A DNA stretch of 64,000 bases from CAJFUR01 sp904420575 (GCA_965119745.1 OZ221973.1:558001-622000), one strand, 5' to 3'. Counted from the first letter of the stretch, positions 1 to 8,727 are shown. Numbers and translations: made by a program. Notes: generated by a model not told the origin, from the sequence alone.

Positions 1-194
1 ACGTGCGTCAGATAGGCGTCCCCGGGTCCATCGGCGTGGACATCCATGCCGATTTGGCCGACGTCGGGCGCGTGCTGGGCGAGAACCGCTTGAAGAAGGT
101 GCCCGTGATGGACGAAGGCCGCATCGTGGGCATGATCAACCGCTCGGACATCACCCAGTACTCCATGAAGACGTACCTGGAGAACCGCGCCTAG
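1..194 (+). CDS. CBS-domain protein, C-terminal end only
   Basis: The reading frame is open from the window edge and ends at a TAG at 192-194, so the start lies outside. The visible 63 residues look like the second half of a CBS domain: a valine/isoleucine-rich strand, then KKVPVMDEGRIVGMI followed by NRSDI, the usual end of a CBS motif that binds adenosyl ligands. The rest of the protein is unseen, so whether it is a stand-alone CBS pair or the tail of a larger enzyme or channel cannot be told. A GTG at base 3 is in frame but has no visible ribosome site and is probably internal. Confidence 0.75.
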   Translation, partial: VRQIGVPGSIGVDIHADLADVGRVLGENRLKKVPVMDEGRIVGMINRSDITQYSMKTYLENRA

Positions 195-247
195 CAGAAG
201 GCGCGGCTGCGGAATGGCGTGCGAACCGCGCGGCACGCGAGCGACGT

Positions 248-283
248 GGCGCGGACGTCATGCGGCCGCATGACGTCCGCGCC
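248..283. terminator. perfect 36-bp palindrome behind the CBS gene
   Basis: Bases 248-283 are a perfect palindrome with two 18-base arms and no spacer, centred between 265 and 266. It lies 54 bases after the CBS-gene stop. It would fold into a very stable hairpin, but no T-run follows, so it may be a non-canonical terminator or a protein-binding palindrome. Confidence 0.5.
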
Positions 284-424
284 GGCGCGCCACGCGGCTT
301 GAGCCGCTCGGCCCAAGCCGCGAATCTTTCACAAACGTTAGCAAGCGAAAAGGCACGCGCAAGGTTTCCGCAAGGTGGCTTCGGTATGCTGGGTCCTGTC
401 ATTCCGAAGAGAAGGAGCCCTCGC

Positions 425-523
425 ATGAAGAAGTCCTGGCTGATCGCGGCACCCGTCCTGGCGCTTGGCGTGTTGGGCGTCTGCCTGGTCCTGCAAACGC
501 CCAAGCTCACGAAAGCGCGCTAG
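425..523 (+). CDS. possible 32-residue single-pass membrane peptide
   Basis: An ATG at 425 is preceded by AAGGAG at a good distance and opens a 32-codon frame. The product starts MKKSW, has one hydrophobic stretch at about residues 5-23 (IAAPVLALGVLGVCLVL), and ends with a basic tail. It resembles small single-pass membrane peptides or a signal peptide with almost nothing after it. Its last 17 bases overlap the convergent 3' end of the purine permease gene. I know no family for it. It could also be the relic of a longer exported protein. Confidence 0.4.
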   Translation: MKKSWLIAAPVLALGVLGVCLVLQTPKLTKAR

Positions 524-1997
524 CCTGCTCGTCGTCCGCCGCGTCCGCCGCGACGGCTGCGGCGGCAGGCCCCCCTGCGGACGCGGGGACGGCGCACACG
601 GGCGCCGCTGCCGCAGTCGCCGGTGCGGGAGCGGCCTCGCTGAGCGCCGGGCCCTCTGAGGGCGCCGCAGGCGCGGCCTCTGCAGCCTTTGCGGTCACGG
701 CCTCCTTCGGCAGCGCCAGGTTCGCCACCACGGCCACCAAGAACACCACGGCCACGCAGTTCTGGGCGAACACGCTCTGCACCAGTTCGGGGAAGTTGCC
801 GAACAGGGCCGAGACCTGTGTGAAACCGATGCCCACGGCCAGCGACAGCGCCGCGATGGTGATGTTGCGCTGCGTGAAGCCGGCCCGCGCGATCATCTGG
901 AAGCCGCTCACGATAATGTTGCCGAACATCATGATGGTGCAGCCGCCCAGCACCGCTTCGGGCAGCGACGAGAACACGGCACTGATGACCGGCAGGAACG
1001 CCGCTAGCACCATGATGACGGCACCGGTGGCGATGGCCTTGCGGTTCACCACCTTCGTCATGGCCACCAGGCCCACGTTCTGCGAGAACGACGTGATGGG
1101 CAGGCAGCCGAAGCAGGCCGAGAGCGTGCTCACGAAGCCGTCGCAGGCGATGGAGCCGGACAGCTCGCGCTCGCGGACGTCGCGGTTCAGGCCCACCAGG
1201 GCGAGTGCGGAGGTGTCGCCGATGGTCTCGGTGGCCGACACCAGGAAGATCAGCGTCACCGACACGATGGCGCCCACGTTGAACTCGGGCGTGAACGGCA
1301 TGAGCTGCGGCAGGGCGAACAGCTGCAGGTCCGCGAAGCCGCCGAAGTCCACCCTTCCCATAAGGACCGCCACCGCGTACCCTATGACCAGCCCGAACAG
1401 TACGGAAAGCTGCTTGGTCTTGCCTTTCGCCATCACCTGGAACACCAGGCACGCCACCAGCGAGACCGTCCCCAACAGCAGGTTCTCGAACGACGCGAAG
1501 TCCTCCGCCCCGCTGCCGCCGCCAAACGATTCCGCACCCACGCCCAGCAGCGAGAACCCTATGGACGTGACCACCACGGCCGCCACGATGGGCGATATGA
1601 TGCGCCGCCAGTATTTCGCGAACAGGCCCAGCACGCCCTCGATGACGCCGCCCACCATGATGGCGCCGATGGCCGTGCTGTAGCCATAGGTAGCCACCAC
1701 GCCGCACAGCACCGTGACGAACGTGAAGCTGATGCCCATGACGATGGGCAGCCCCGATCCGATGCGCCACAGGGGGAACAGCTGGATGAGCGTGCCGATG
1801 CCAGCGATGAGCATGGCGCTTTGGATGAGCGTACCCGTCTGCTCGGCACCCAACCCCGCCACGCCCGCCACGATGACGATGGGCGCCAGGTTCGCCACGA
1901 ACATGGCCAGAATGTGCTGGACGCCGTAGGGCACGGCGCGCACCAGCGGCACGTCGCCGTCCAGCTTGAACAGTTCTTCGTGCGCGAATGCTTTCAT
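507..1997 (-). CDS. xanthine/uracil permease family transporter (NCS2)
   Basis: A 496-residue integral membrane protein, by family a proton-coupled uptake system for xanthine, uric acid or a related purine. It has about 12-14 hydrophobic segments. The NCS2 hallmarks are visible: a first membrane stretch with VQHILAMF, a conserved ATETIGDTSAL stretch in the middle, and the downstream TSFSQNVGLVAMT motif with the Asn-Val-Gly of substrate binding. The C-terminal 60 residues are alanine-rich and probably cytoplasmic. I chose the ATG at 1997 (MKAFAHEEL) because AAGGA lies just upstream. Longer in-frame starts run into xpt. It sits 130 bp behind the xanthine phosphoribosyltransferase gene on the same strand, which points to xanthine as substrate. 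Confidence 0.85.
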   Translation of the reverse strand: MKAFAHEELFKLDGDVPLVRAVPYGVQHILAMFVANLAPIVIVAGVAGLGAEQTGTLIQSAMLIAGIGTLIQLFPLWRIGSGLPIVMGISFTFVTVLCGVVATYGYSTAIGAIMVGGVIEGVLGLFAKYWRRIISPIVAAVVVTSIGFSLLGVGAESFGGGSGAEDFASFENLLLGTVSLVACLVFQVMAKGKTKQLSVLFGLVIGYAVAVLMGRVDFGGFADLQLFALPQLMPFTPEFNVGAIVSVTLIFLVSATETIGDTSALALVGLNRDVRERELSGSIACDGFVSTLSACFGCLPITSFSQNVGLVAMTKVVNRKAIATGAVIMVLAAFLPVISAVFSSLPEAVLGGCTIMMFGNIIVSGFQMIARAGFTQRNITIAALSLAVGIGFTQVSALFGNFPELVQSVFAQNCVAVVFLVAVVANLALPKEAVTAKAAEAAPAAPSEGPALSEAAPAPATAAAAPVCAVPASAGGPAAAAVAADAADDEQASALS

Positions 1998-2077
1998 GCA
2001 GAGCGTCCTTCCCCCTCTTCGGTGCGGATCATCGCGGAACCGGAGCCGCCTCCGTTGTGCGGCGTCGCCGGAAAACA

Positions 2078-2114
2078 GGGCCGCCCCGCTTCTACCTGCG
2101 AAACGGGGCGGCCC
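2078..2114 (-). terminator. GC-rich hairpin between xpt and the permease gene
   Basis: Eleven-base perfect arms at 2078-2088 and 2104-2114 enclose a 15-base loop. Read on the minus strand the stem is followed by GTTTTCC. It sits 14 bases after the xpt stop and could be a partial terminator that lowers permease transcription relative to xpt. Confidence 0.5.
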
Positions 2115-2127
2115 TTCGAACGGGCGG

Positions 2128-2703
2128 TTATCGGAACACGATCTCGCCCGTAGCCGGGTCCATGGCGTCCACGATGGCGAGCGACTCCAGCCGGTAGCCA
2201 CGGGCGCGCAGCTCGGCGCCGCCGGGCTGGAACCCTTTTTCCACCGCGATGCCGATGCCCTCCACGGTGGCTCCGGCCTCGTCCACCAGCTCGATGAGGC
2301 CATTCAGGGCGCAGCCGTTCGCCAGGAAGTCGTCGATGACGAGCACGTGGTCGTCGGGCCCCAGGAACTTCTTCGACACGATGACGTCGTAGACGCGCCC
2401 GTGCGTGAACGATTGGATGCGCGTCGTGTACATGTCGCCGTCCAGGTTGATGGACTGGGCCTTCTTGGCGAACACCACGGGCACGCCGAAATGGCGCGCC
2501 ACCACGCACGCGATGCCGATGCCCGACGCCTCGATGGTGAGGATCTTCGTGATGGGAGCGTCGGCGAACAGCCGCTTGAACTCCACGCCCATGGCCTCGA
2601 ACAGGTCGATGTCCAGCTGATGGTTCAGGAAGCTGTCCACCTTGAGGACCCCTTCCGACTTCACCACCCCGTCGCGCCTGATGCGCTCTTCCAAAAGCTC
2701 CAC
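2128..2703 (-). CDS. xpt: xanthine phosphoribosyltransferase
   Basis: Salvages xanthine to XMP with PRPP in the cytoplasm. At 191 residues it matches the usual Xpt length. The N-terminus reads VELLEERIRRDG, like the MELLKERI start of the family. The PRPP loop is visible as VLVIDDFLANGCAL at about residues 125-138. I chose the GTG at 2703 because GGAGGCGG lies immediately upstream. A longer in-frame extension to 2880 has no family match and no ribosome site. I saw no purine riboswitch in the 170 bases upstream. Confidence 0.9.
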   Translation of the reverse strand: MELLEERIRRDGVVKSEGVLKVDSFLNHQLDIDLFEAMGVEFKRLFADAPITKILTIEASGIGIACVVARHFGVPVVFAKKAQSINLDGDMYTTRIQSFTHGRVYDVIVSKKFLGPDDHVLVIDDFLANGCALNGLIELVDEAGATVEGIGIAVEKGFQPGGAELRARGYRLESLAIVDAMDPATGEIVFR

Positions 2704-3081
2704 GTGCCGCCTCCGTCGCGTTGCCGCCGCCGTCTCTCTCGTCGCGCCTCCCGGCGCGAAAAACTTCTGGGCAGCAGTGTAGCCGAGACGCGCCGCGATG
2801 AACAGAGCAAACAGATGAGCAGGTTGAACGAGTCTATCTGAAACTCTCAATTGAACCAGCCAGATTGCTTTGGGACCCATAGCGGTTGCACAACCCCGAA
2901 AGCGCCGCCACGGAGGCGCCTTCGGTCCGGCAGAGAGCGGGCTGCGGCCACAAAACCGACGATTCCTGCTTTGAAGCTTGGATGAGGAGCCACGTGCATG
3001 GCCTCGATTCGCTTTGGCCCGCGCATTGCCGCAGGTCGTTGGAGCGGCTATGCCACGCGCGCCCGGCCTCGGCCCACCGGA

Positions 3082-3234
3082 CAGCAGTCTCGATGCAGGA
3101 ATCGGCCAATTTGTGACATAAGACAGGGCCGTGCAGGAAAGAAGCGCCGCGCCCCCGCCCCCGGCCCGGGGCGTCCTTCCGCCACGGCCCCCTCCTCATT
3201 CACGCAGTGGCCGATTCCTGCTTCGAGACTGCTG
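3082..3234. repeat. inverted repeat pair, 29-bp arms
   Basis: Arms at 3082-3110 and 3206-3234 are inverted copies with 27 of 29 bases identical, around a core GCAGGAATCGGCCA. A third, shorter copy lies at 2956-2978. The arms are about 95 bases apart, too far for a simple terminator. A small non-autonomous mobile element or a regulator site is possible. Confidence 0.6.
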
Positions 3235-3314
3235 CCCCGGCGGGCGCGGCCGGGCGCGCCGGGCAGAAGCCCGCACCGGGGCAGTGCACTCTCCGCACAG
3301 CACAAGACCCCGAC

Positions 3315-3340
3315 GCACCGGGTCCCGACGCGCCCGGTGC
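3315..3340 (-). terminator. hairpin after the reductase gene
   Basis: Eight-base arms at 3315-3322 and 3333-3340 around a 10-base loop, 17 bases beyond the stop of the FAD reductase on the minus strand. No clear T-run follows. Confidence 0.35.
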
Positions 3341-3357
3341 GCGACGTGCGCGGGAGG

Positions 3358-4941
3358 TTACTCGCCCTTGGTGGCAGCGGCCTGCGCGCCGGCGATGCGG
3401 CCGATGACGGAGTAGCCGCTCATAACGCACCAGTAGTCGCCGTTCATGATGCCGCCCGCGCAGCCCGGCACGGCGAACAGGCCGGCGATGGGGCGGTCGT
3501 CGGTGCCGATGACCTGGGCTTCCGTGTTTATCTTCAGGCCGCCGAACGTGGCCATGATGCCGCCGACCACGGGAATGGCATAGAACGGGGGCGTGACCAG
3601 CGGCGTGGCAGGCACGACGCCCAGATGCGGCACGTCCAGCTTGTCGGCCGTGCCGGCCGCGGCGGCCTCGTTGTACGCATTCACGGTGGCCACCATGTTG
3701 TTGGCGTTGAAGCTCACACCGTCGGCGGTTTCGGCCACGATCTTGGCACCCAACTCTTCCAGCGAGTCGGCCTGCACCACGGTCATGCCCTTTTCGATCA
3801 TGTGGTCGATGCGGTCGCCACCGATGACGGCGGCGTTGCAGAACGGGGTCTGGCGGATGATGTCGCGCACGCCTTCGTCCAGGATCAGGTAGGCGCGGGC
3901 CATGTACTGCTGCATGACCTCCTGGTTCACCAGCGACGACCCCAGCCCCTCGTTCACGAAGCGCTCGCCCTGCACGTTCACGTACACGCCCATGCCCTGG
4001 ATGGAATGCTCGGTGGTGCCGTAGTACAGGATGTGCACGTCGTCCACGTTCTCCACGGCCTCGTAGCCTTCAGGCGTGTCGACGCCGTTCAGGTACGTCA
4101 TCGGCCAGGGCTGCGGATGCCCGTAGAACGAGCCGAAGCTGCGGGACAGCTGCGCGCCCACTTCCACGCCCATCTTGATGCCCGAACCGTCCAGGTAGGG
4201 AACGCACTGCGCCTGGCTCAGGTCGGCATGGCGACCGAGGTACTTCGTGCACATCTCCTTGTCGCACTGCCAGCCGCCCGTCGCCAGGATGACCGACTTC
4301 GCCTCGATGTCGAAGACGCCCTCGGCGTCCTCCGCGCGCAGGCCCACGGCCTTGCCGGTCTCGTCCGTCAAGACCTTCACGGCGCGGGTGGCCGTGAGCG
4401 TGGTGCCGCCCTTGTCGGCGAACACCTGGCCGAATTGCTGCAGGTATTCGTCGGTGAAGCTCTTGGAGCCCTGTTCGGCATCACGCTTGCCACCCATCCA
4501 CACGTACGGGCTGCCTGGAGCCAGCTCTTCGGTGGTCAGGCCCAAGCCGTCGATCCATTCCAGGTATCCCGGCCAGTTGTCGACCACCAGCTGGCCCAGC
4601 GTCGGGTCGGACATGGGCGCCTTCTGCAGCACCTCGGGCCAGTCGGTGCCGAAGCGCGGGCCGAACGCACCTGCGGCAAAACGACTGGTGCCGCCCACCT
4701 TGTTGGACGCCTCGACCAGAATGACGTTCGCGCCGGCCTCGGCCGCGCTCACGGCGGCAGCCAGGCCACCGATGCCGCCGCCTGCCACCACGACGTCGCA
4801 CGTGTGCTTGACCTCGAAAGCCCCCGCTGGCTTCTGCTCCGCCGTCGAGCATCCCGCCAAGGCGCCCGCGCCCGCCAAGGCGCCCGCGCCGACCGCCATC
4901 AAACCGGCGCCCTTGAGAAAGTCCCTTCGCGATTGTTCCAT
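3358..4941 (-). CDS. Tat-exported FAD reductase, fumarate-reductase flavoprotein family
   Basis: A 527-residue flavoprotein of the FccA/UrdA/Cgr2-like family that reduces activated C=C bonds. It begins with a twin-arginine signal (SRRDFLKG, residues 4-11) ending in LAG-Cys31, so a lipid-anchored extracytoplasmic protein is likely. A dinucleotide fold follows at about residues 49-72 (VVVAGGGIGGLAAA, then an acidic VEAS end). The C-terminal FAD segment reads GLFAVPGCAGG and ends IGRIAG; the usual AAGE is replaced by AVPG, so the substrate may not be fumarate. It has no haem motif and no FMN domain. The hexahaem cytochrome encoded 94 bp upstream on the same strand is the likely electron donor. 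The true substrate cannot be read from sequence. Confidence 0.85.
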   Translation of the reverse strand: MEQSRRDFLKGAGLMAVGAGALAGAGALAGCSTAEQKPAGAFEVKHTCDVVVAGGGIGGLAAAVSAAEAGANVILVEASNKVGGTSRFAAGAFGPRFGTDWPEVLQKAPMSDPTLGQLVVDNWPGYLEWIDGLGLTTEELAPGSPYVWMGGKRDAEQGSKSFTDEYLQQFGQVFADKGGTTLTATRAVKVLTDETGKAVGLRAEDAEGVFDIEAKSVILATGGWQCDKEMCTKYLGRHADLSQAQCVPYLDGSGIKMGVEVGAQLSRSFGSFYGHPQPWPMTYLNGVDTPEGYEAVENVDDVHILYYGTTEHSIQGMGVYVNVQGERFVNEGLGSSLVNQEVMQQYMARAYLILDEGVRDIIRQTPFCNAAVIGGDRIDHMIEKGMTVVQADSLEELGAKIVAETADGVSFNANNMVATVNAYNEAAAAGTADKLDVPHLGVVPATPLVTPPFYAIPVVGGIMATFGGLKINTEAQVIGTDDRPIAGLFAVPGCAGGIMNGDYWCVMSGYSVIGRIAGAQAAATKGE

Positions 4942-5035
4942 GATGTCCCCTTCCTATCTTCCTGCGGAGCGCCGCCTCGAACGCCCTCCGCGCCCGATGG
5001 GAACGACGTCCCGTCTAGGTTGCCGTCATCGTGCG

Positions 5036-5782
5036 CTAGTGGCACGTGTTGCATTCGTACACGCCGGCATGGTGGCACGACACGCAGGTCTCCGCCGCCG
5101 TAGAGCCAGCACTGTGCATGGCGTGGCAGTCGGCGCACACGATGTCCGCGTGTCCTTCCGTCAGGCCCATGACCTCGTGCGGGTTGACCATCGTCCCGTT
5201 CGAGTCGGTCAGCTCCGTCACGCCGGCTGTGAGCGCCACGTGCTCTTCCGGGCTTTCGTCGTGGCAGCCGGCAGCCTGGCAGGTGGCCGGCGTCACGTCG
5301 CTCTTCTTCAGCTTCTTGGGCTTGGTGGAGTCTGCCGTGGCGCCCTCGTGCACGCCAGACAGCGTCGCCTCGTCCACATGGCAGGTCGTGCACGTGGCCT
5401 GCGCCTGCTGCACGTGCGTGCAGGCCGAAAGCGCCTCGTCCTCCATGGACGCCTGCTGGTCGGCATGGCACATGCCGCAGTCCACGTCCATCGACCAGGT
5501 GGACTCGATGGCAGGCGCGTCGCTTCCGCCACTGGGCGCATCCCCGCCGCTGGGCGCGTCACCCGCGGCCTTCGGCGCGCAGCCTGCCAGGGCGAAACAC
5601 ACCGCCGCCACTGCGGCTCCGGCGACGATCCACCGCTTGGCCGTGCCAGCGCCGCGCGCGGCGCGTGCGCCCGACAGGCAGCCGTCCGGCCGTTCGCCGG
5701 CGCATGCTCCCGTGCCGTCTTCGGCCCACTTGCCCAAGCCGCTGGCAGACGTCGGTTCCGTCTTTTCTTTGCTCGATTGCAT
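5036..5782 (-). CDS. hexahaem c-type cytochrome lipoprotein
   Basis: A 248-residue extracytoplasmic electron carrier. After about 48 hydrophilic residues there is one hydrophobic segment (IVAGAAVAAVCFALAG) with an LAGC lipobox. The rest carries six haem-c motifs: CGMCH, CTTCH, a CX4CH variant (CQAAGCH), CADCH, CVSCHH and CNTCH at the very end. It resembles Cgr1-type and small tetra/hexahaem partners that move electrons from menaquinol to exported flavoproteins. It starts at the ATG at 5782, with GGAAGGGA just upstream, and is the first gene of a two-gene operon with the reductase. The long hydrophilic N-terminus before the lipobox is odd; no nearer start codon is in frame. Confidence 0.85.
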   Translation of the reverse strand: MQSSKEKTEPTSASGLGKWAEDGTGACAGERPDGCLSGARAARGAGTAKRWIVAGAAVAAVCFALAGCAPKAAGDAPSGGDAPSGGSDAPAIESTWSMDVDCGMCHADQQASMEDEALSACTHVQQAQATCTTCHVDEATLSGVHEGATADSTKPKKLKKSDVTPATCQAAGCHDESPEEHVALTAGVTELTDSNGTMVNPHEVMGLTEGHADIVCADCHAMHSAGSTAAETCVSCHHAGVYECNTCH

Positions 5783-6007
5783 CGATCCCTTCCCTCCCTT
5801 CCTGATGGTGCGCATCCCCTGTTCGCCTTGCGCGGGCAACGTCTGACGCCTGCCGCGTGCTTTTTGCCCGCAGCGGGCGCCGTCCGGCCCCGCATGGCTT
5901 CGCAACCATACGCCGAAGACGCAGGCTTGCCATCGAAGGAAAGTTATGAAATGATCAAAAAGGGATTTTTCTGCATGCTATCAGGGATTTTGCAGAACAT
6001 AAGCCCC

Positions 6008-6042
6008 GTTCACGAGGGAATCTCACCAGTTTCTCGTGAGGG
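6008..6042. promoter_or_regulatory. possible operator between cytochrome and LuxR genes
   Basis: In the 279-bp divergent spacer an inverted repeat TCACGAG ... CTCGTGA lies about 25 bases before the LuxR start. This is a plausible regulator or autoregulation site, by position only. Confidence 0.3.
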
Positions 6043-6061
6043 ACGAGGGGAGGGAAAACGC

Positions 6062-7640
6062 ATGGATTCTCGGGTCGGCGCGAGCAAAAAACGTGCGGAT
6101 CGGGCGGAGGGAAAGGGTCCTGGAGCCACCCAGCGCGGCGAAGAAGGCGCGGCAAGCGGTGTGAATATGCCGGAAACGGTGGAAGGGCAAAGAAAAAAGC
6201 AGTCCGTCGGCGCGGTTTTCGCGCGCGAATGGGGCCGCGCGAACGCCTTGCTCATGGTGGGGTTCGCGCTGTGCCAGTGCTGGATCACGCTCTGCTTCTT
6301 CGCGCCCCAGCTGTTCCCGGACAACCAGTCGACCAACGTGTACGAACTGTCGCTTCTGGTCACGACCGTGGCGCTGGTTCCCGGCGTGGCGGCGTCGCGG
6401 CGCATGGAGACTCTCGTGCCCAGGCGGCAGTTCCTGTACCTGCTGGCCGCCTGTGCGAGCGTCGGCACGTTCGTCATACCGTTCTCGGCCACCCAGGGCG
6501 CGGTGTCCATCGTCCTTCTGTGCGTGGCCGCGCTTTTGACGGGCTTCGCTTCGGGCTGGCTGTTCATCGCATGGTATCGCGCGTTTTGCCAGGCGAACGA
6601 CTGCGTGGGCTTCGTGCTGAGCGCGGCGGTGCAAAGCGTCATCCTGTACGTGCTCACCAACATCGCCATGCCTCCCGACTTCAGCCCGTGGATCATGGTG
6701 GCCATCGCCTGCCTCATGCCGTTCGCTTCGGTGTACCTGTTGACGGCGCAGCCGCTGGGAAGCATGCCCATCTCCGAACATGCCTTCCCCCGCGCGAAGC
6801 CGCAGCGCCAGGCGCTCGTCCGCCTGTGCTTCAGCATGTTCGCCATCAGCCTGGTGGACGAATTCATGCGCAACAACTACCTGGGCGGCACCGACCTGGT
6901 GTATTACTCGGGCGCCGTCAACCTGATCGTGCTCGTGCTGAAAGTGGTGTTCTCGGTGCTCATCGTGGTGGCGCTTTCCGAGCACAGCCGCCACATCCCG
7001 CTCATCTACAAGGCATCGTTCCTTCTGACCATGACGGCCGTCTTGTTCATGCCGTACATGAACAACGACCTGGGATACGGCATCACGAACTTAGGCGCGT
7101 TCTTCTTCAAGATCATGGTGATGCTCATTGCGTTCAACTATTGCCTGAGGTTTCGCATCTCGCCCGTGCTCGTGTTCGCGCTGACGCGCATCGTGTGGTC
7201 GCTCGACCTGTTCCTGGGCTTTTCCGGGTTCCATGCCTACCAGGCGATGGCGCCCGTGTTCCCCGACCTGCTGGGCATCCTTTCGGTGCTGATGGGCATC
7301 GGCATCGTGGTCACGTACCTGTTCGTGTTCACGGAGATCGACGGGGCACCCATCTTCATGCACGAGCAGAAGGCCGAAGGCTCCGACCAGTCCGGCTTCG
7401 AGGCCACCTGCGCCCGCCTCGCCCGCGTGGGGAAGCTGCGTGGGGAAGCTGTCGCGCCGCGAGACCGACGTGCTCAAGCTGATCGCGCGCGGGCGGTCCA
7501 CCCCGCGCATCCAGGACGAGCTGCACCTTTCCAGCAACACCGTGAACACCCACACGAGCCACATCTATCAGAAGCTGGGCGTCCATTCCCGCCAGGAACT
7601 GCTCGACCTGGTGGAACAGACGGCCCCCGAGGAAGACTGA
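6062..7640 (+). pseudogene. membrane LuxR-type regulator split by a 13-bp tandem duplication
   Basis: The ATG at 6062 (after GAGGGGAGGG) opens a frame with about 55 polar residues and then some 12 hydrophobic segments. This frame reaches ARVGKL at about 7438 and then becomes nonsense. The missing LuxR DNA-binding domain continues in another frame from 7440 to 7640 (LSRRETDVLKLIARG, then SSNTVNTHTSHIYQKLGVHS). At the break the 13 bases CGTGGGGAAGCTG occur twice in perfect tandem, 7426-7438 and 7439-7451. Removing one copy rejoins the domains as ...ARVGKLSRRETDVL, a protein of about 521 residues. The gene diverges from the cytochrome/reductase pair and probably controlled it. A GTG at 7440 could start a free 66-residue HTH domain. 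A phase-variable switch, recent decay or an assembly error are all possible. Confidence 0.85.
7426..7451 (+). repeat. 13-bp perfect tandem duplication causing a frameshift
   Basis: Two adjacent identical 13-mers (7426-7438, 7439-7451) inside the LuxR regulator, exactly between its membrane part and its DNA-binding domain. Thirteen is not a multiple of three, so copy number sets the frame. Confidence 0.9.
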
Positions 7641-7659
7641 GCGCGGGCGAACGCGCTGG

Positions 7660-7716
7660 GCAGGTTGGCGCAGCGCGCAGGCTGGCATGCCGGCGCAGGT
7701 TGGCGCAGCGCGCAGG
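7660..7716 (+). repeat. 22-bp direct repeats behind the LuxR gene
   Basis: The 22-mer at 7660-7681, containing GCAGGTTGGCGCAGC, recurs exactly at 7695-7716, and a degenerate GGTTGGCGTAGC follows at 7733. It starts 20 bases after the regulator stop. Confidence 0.7.
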
Positions 7717-7748
7717 TTGACGACTGCTCACCGGTTGGCGTAGCAAGC

Positions 7749-7881
7749 CAGCGAGGCGCGCCCTGGTGCCCGGAATTGCCCCGCCGCGCGGCCGAGCGTG
7801 CTTCGCACGCGAGGGAAAGCGCACAAGGGGCAAGGCCGGACGCCAGGGGGTGCCGCAGCGTCGGGTGGTTCCGGCGGCCGC
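7749..7881 (+). repeat. direct repeat, copy 1, downstream of the hydrolase gene
   Basis: Bases 7749-7860 match 8728-8839 with only two differences seen; similarity then fades over about 20 more bases. It contains a hairpin-like GCGTGCTTCGCACGC. The two copies point the same way and flank the dimethylargininase-like gene. Confidence 0.85.
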
Positions 7882-7901
7882 AGGCCGAAACCTGTACCAC
7901 C

Positions 7902-8672
7902 CTAAAACCTGAGGCTCAGGCAGCTCAGGCCGCCGTCGAGCTTGCGGAATTCGGACACGTCGACGGCGATGGTGCGGTAGCCGGCCTCCTGGATGCGGGC
8001 GAGCACGGTCGGATAGCCTGCGGGCACGAGGACGGTGCCGTTCACCCAGATGCAGTTCGCCGCATACGCCTCGTCTTCGGGAACGACGATCTTGTCGAAA
8101 TCGGCGAACGCAGGCTTGTCCACGAATTCGCCCGCCACCAGCAGCGTGTTGTTCTCCAGGTAGTTCACGCCGGTCTTCAGGTGCAGCACGTGCTCGAGCG
8201 GCACCACCGATCCCGTGAGGCCGTACTTTTCCAGGATGGTGAAGAACTGCTGGATGCCCGCCTCGTTCGTGCGCTCCGAACCGCCGACGTAGAAGTGGTC
8301 GCCCACCATCATGACGTCGCCGCCTTCCAACGTGCCGGGCTCCACGATGCGCGCGATGCGGTCGTCGGGATAGAAGCCGCGGACGACCGGCTCCATGAGC
8401 TCTTCTTCGCCCTGGCGGCTCCGTGCGCCAGGGCGGTCGATGATCGCGCACTTGCGCGTGAGCACCGCCGTGTCCTCCACGAAACAGGAGTCGGGATAGG
8501 CCTCGTCGGCTTCCAGCACGGACACGACGACGCCGCAGTCCTCCAGCGCCTCGATGTAGGCGTCGTGCTGCGCGAGCGCTTTCCCGTAGTCGGGCTTGCC
8601 CAATTCGGGCGCCGACGTGATGCCCTCCACCATCGACCGCGCGGGCCGCCGCACTATCGCTTGACTGAACAT
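7902..8672 (-). CDS. dimethylargininase-like amidinohydrolase (DDAH family)
   Basis: A 256-residue cytoplasmic enzyme of the guanidino-group modifying superfamily. In this superfamily an active-site Cys attacks a guanidinium carbon; DDAH turns methylated arginine into citrulline plus an alkylamine. The expected residues are visible: the PDSCFVEDTAV segment near residue 60, GTLEGGDV near 113, the catalytic-type His in LHLKTGVNYL near 163, and the C-terminal GGLSCLSLRF with the nucleophilic Cys. Length matches bacterial DDAH (~255) and not arginine deiminase (~400). An antiporter gene lies upstream on the same strand, so uptake of a guanidino compound and export of its product is likely. The gene is framed by near-identical ~130-bp direct repeats. 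Exact substrate uncertain. Confidence 0.8.
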   Translation of the reverse strand: MFSQAIVRRPARSMVEGITSAPELGKPDYGKALAQHDAYIEALEDCGVVVSVLEADEAYPDSCFVEDTAVLTRKCAIIDRPGARSRQGEEELMEPVVRGFYPDDRIARIVEPGTLEGGDVMMVGDHFYVGGSERTNEAGIQQFFTILEKYGLTGSVVPLEHVLHLKTGVNYLENNTLLVAGEFVDKPAFADFDKIVVPEDEAYAANCIWVNGTVLVPAGYPTVLARIQEAGYRTIAVDVSEFRKLDGGLSCLSLRF

Positions 8673-8727
8673 AGGTCCTCCTATCGTTGCGTTTTGAAAT
8701 CGTTGGGCCCCGCCTGTCTGGCAAAGT

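Larger units (their letters stand above)
2704..3357. other. 654-bp gene-free stretch with dispersed inverted repeats
   Basis: No supported gene. The stretch holds three copies of a motif around GCAGGAATCG: 2956-2978 (minus orientation), 3082-3110 (plus) and 3206-3234 (minus). The last two match at 27 of 29 positions. It also holds the hairpin behind the reductase gene and the probable xpt promoter. The short frames here on both strands share these repeats and look non-coding. Confidence 0.6.

Noticed and set aside
2704..2880. Purine riboswitch before xpt
   Set aside because: No conserved purine aptamer core could be found in this leader.
4247..7720. 1157-codon open frame spanning three genes
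   Set aside because: Only the part from 6062 is coding; the front is antisense to the reductase and cytochrome genes.
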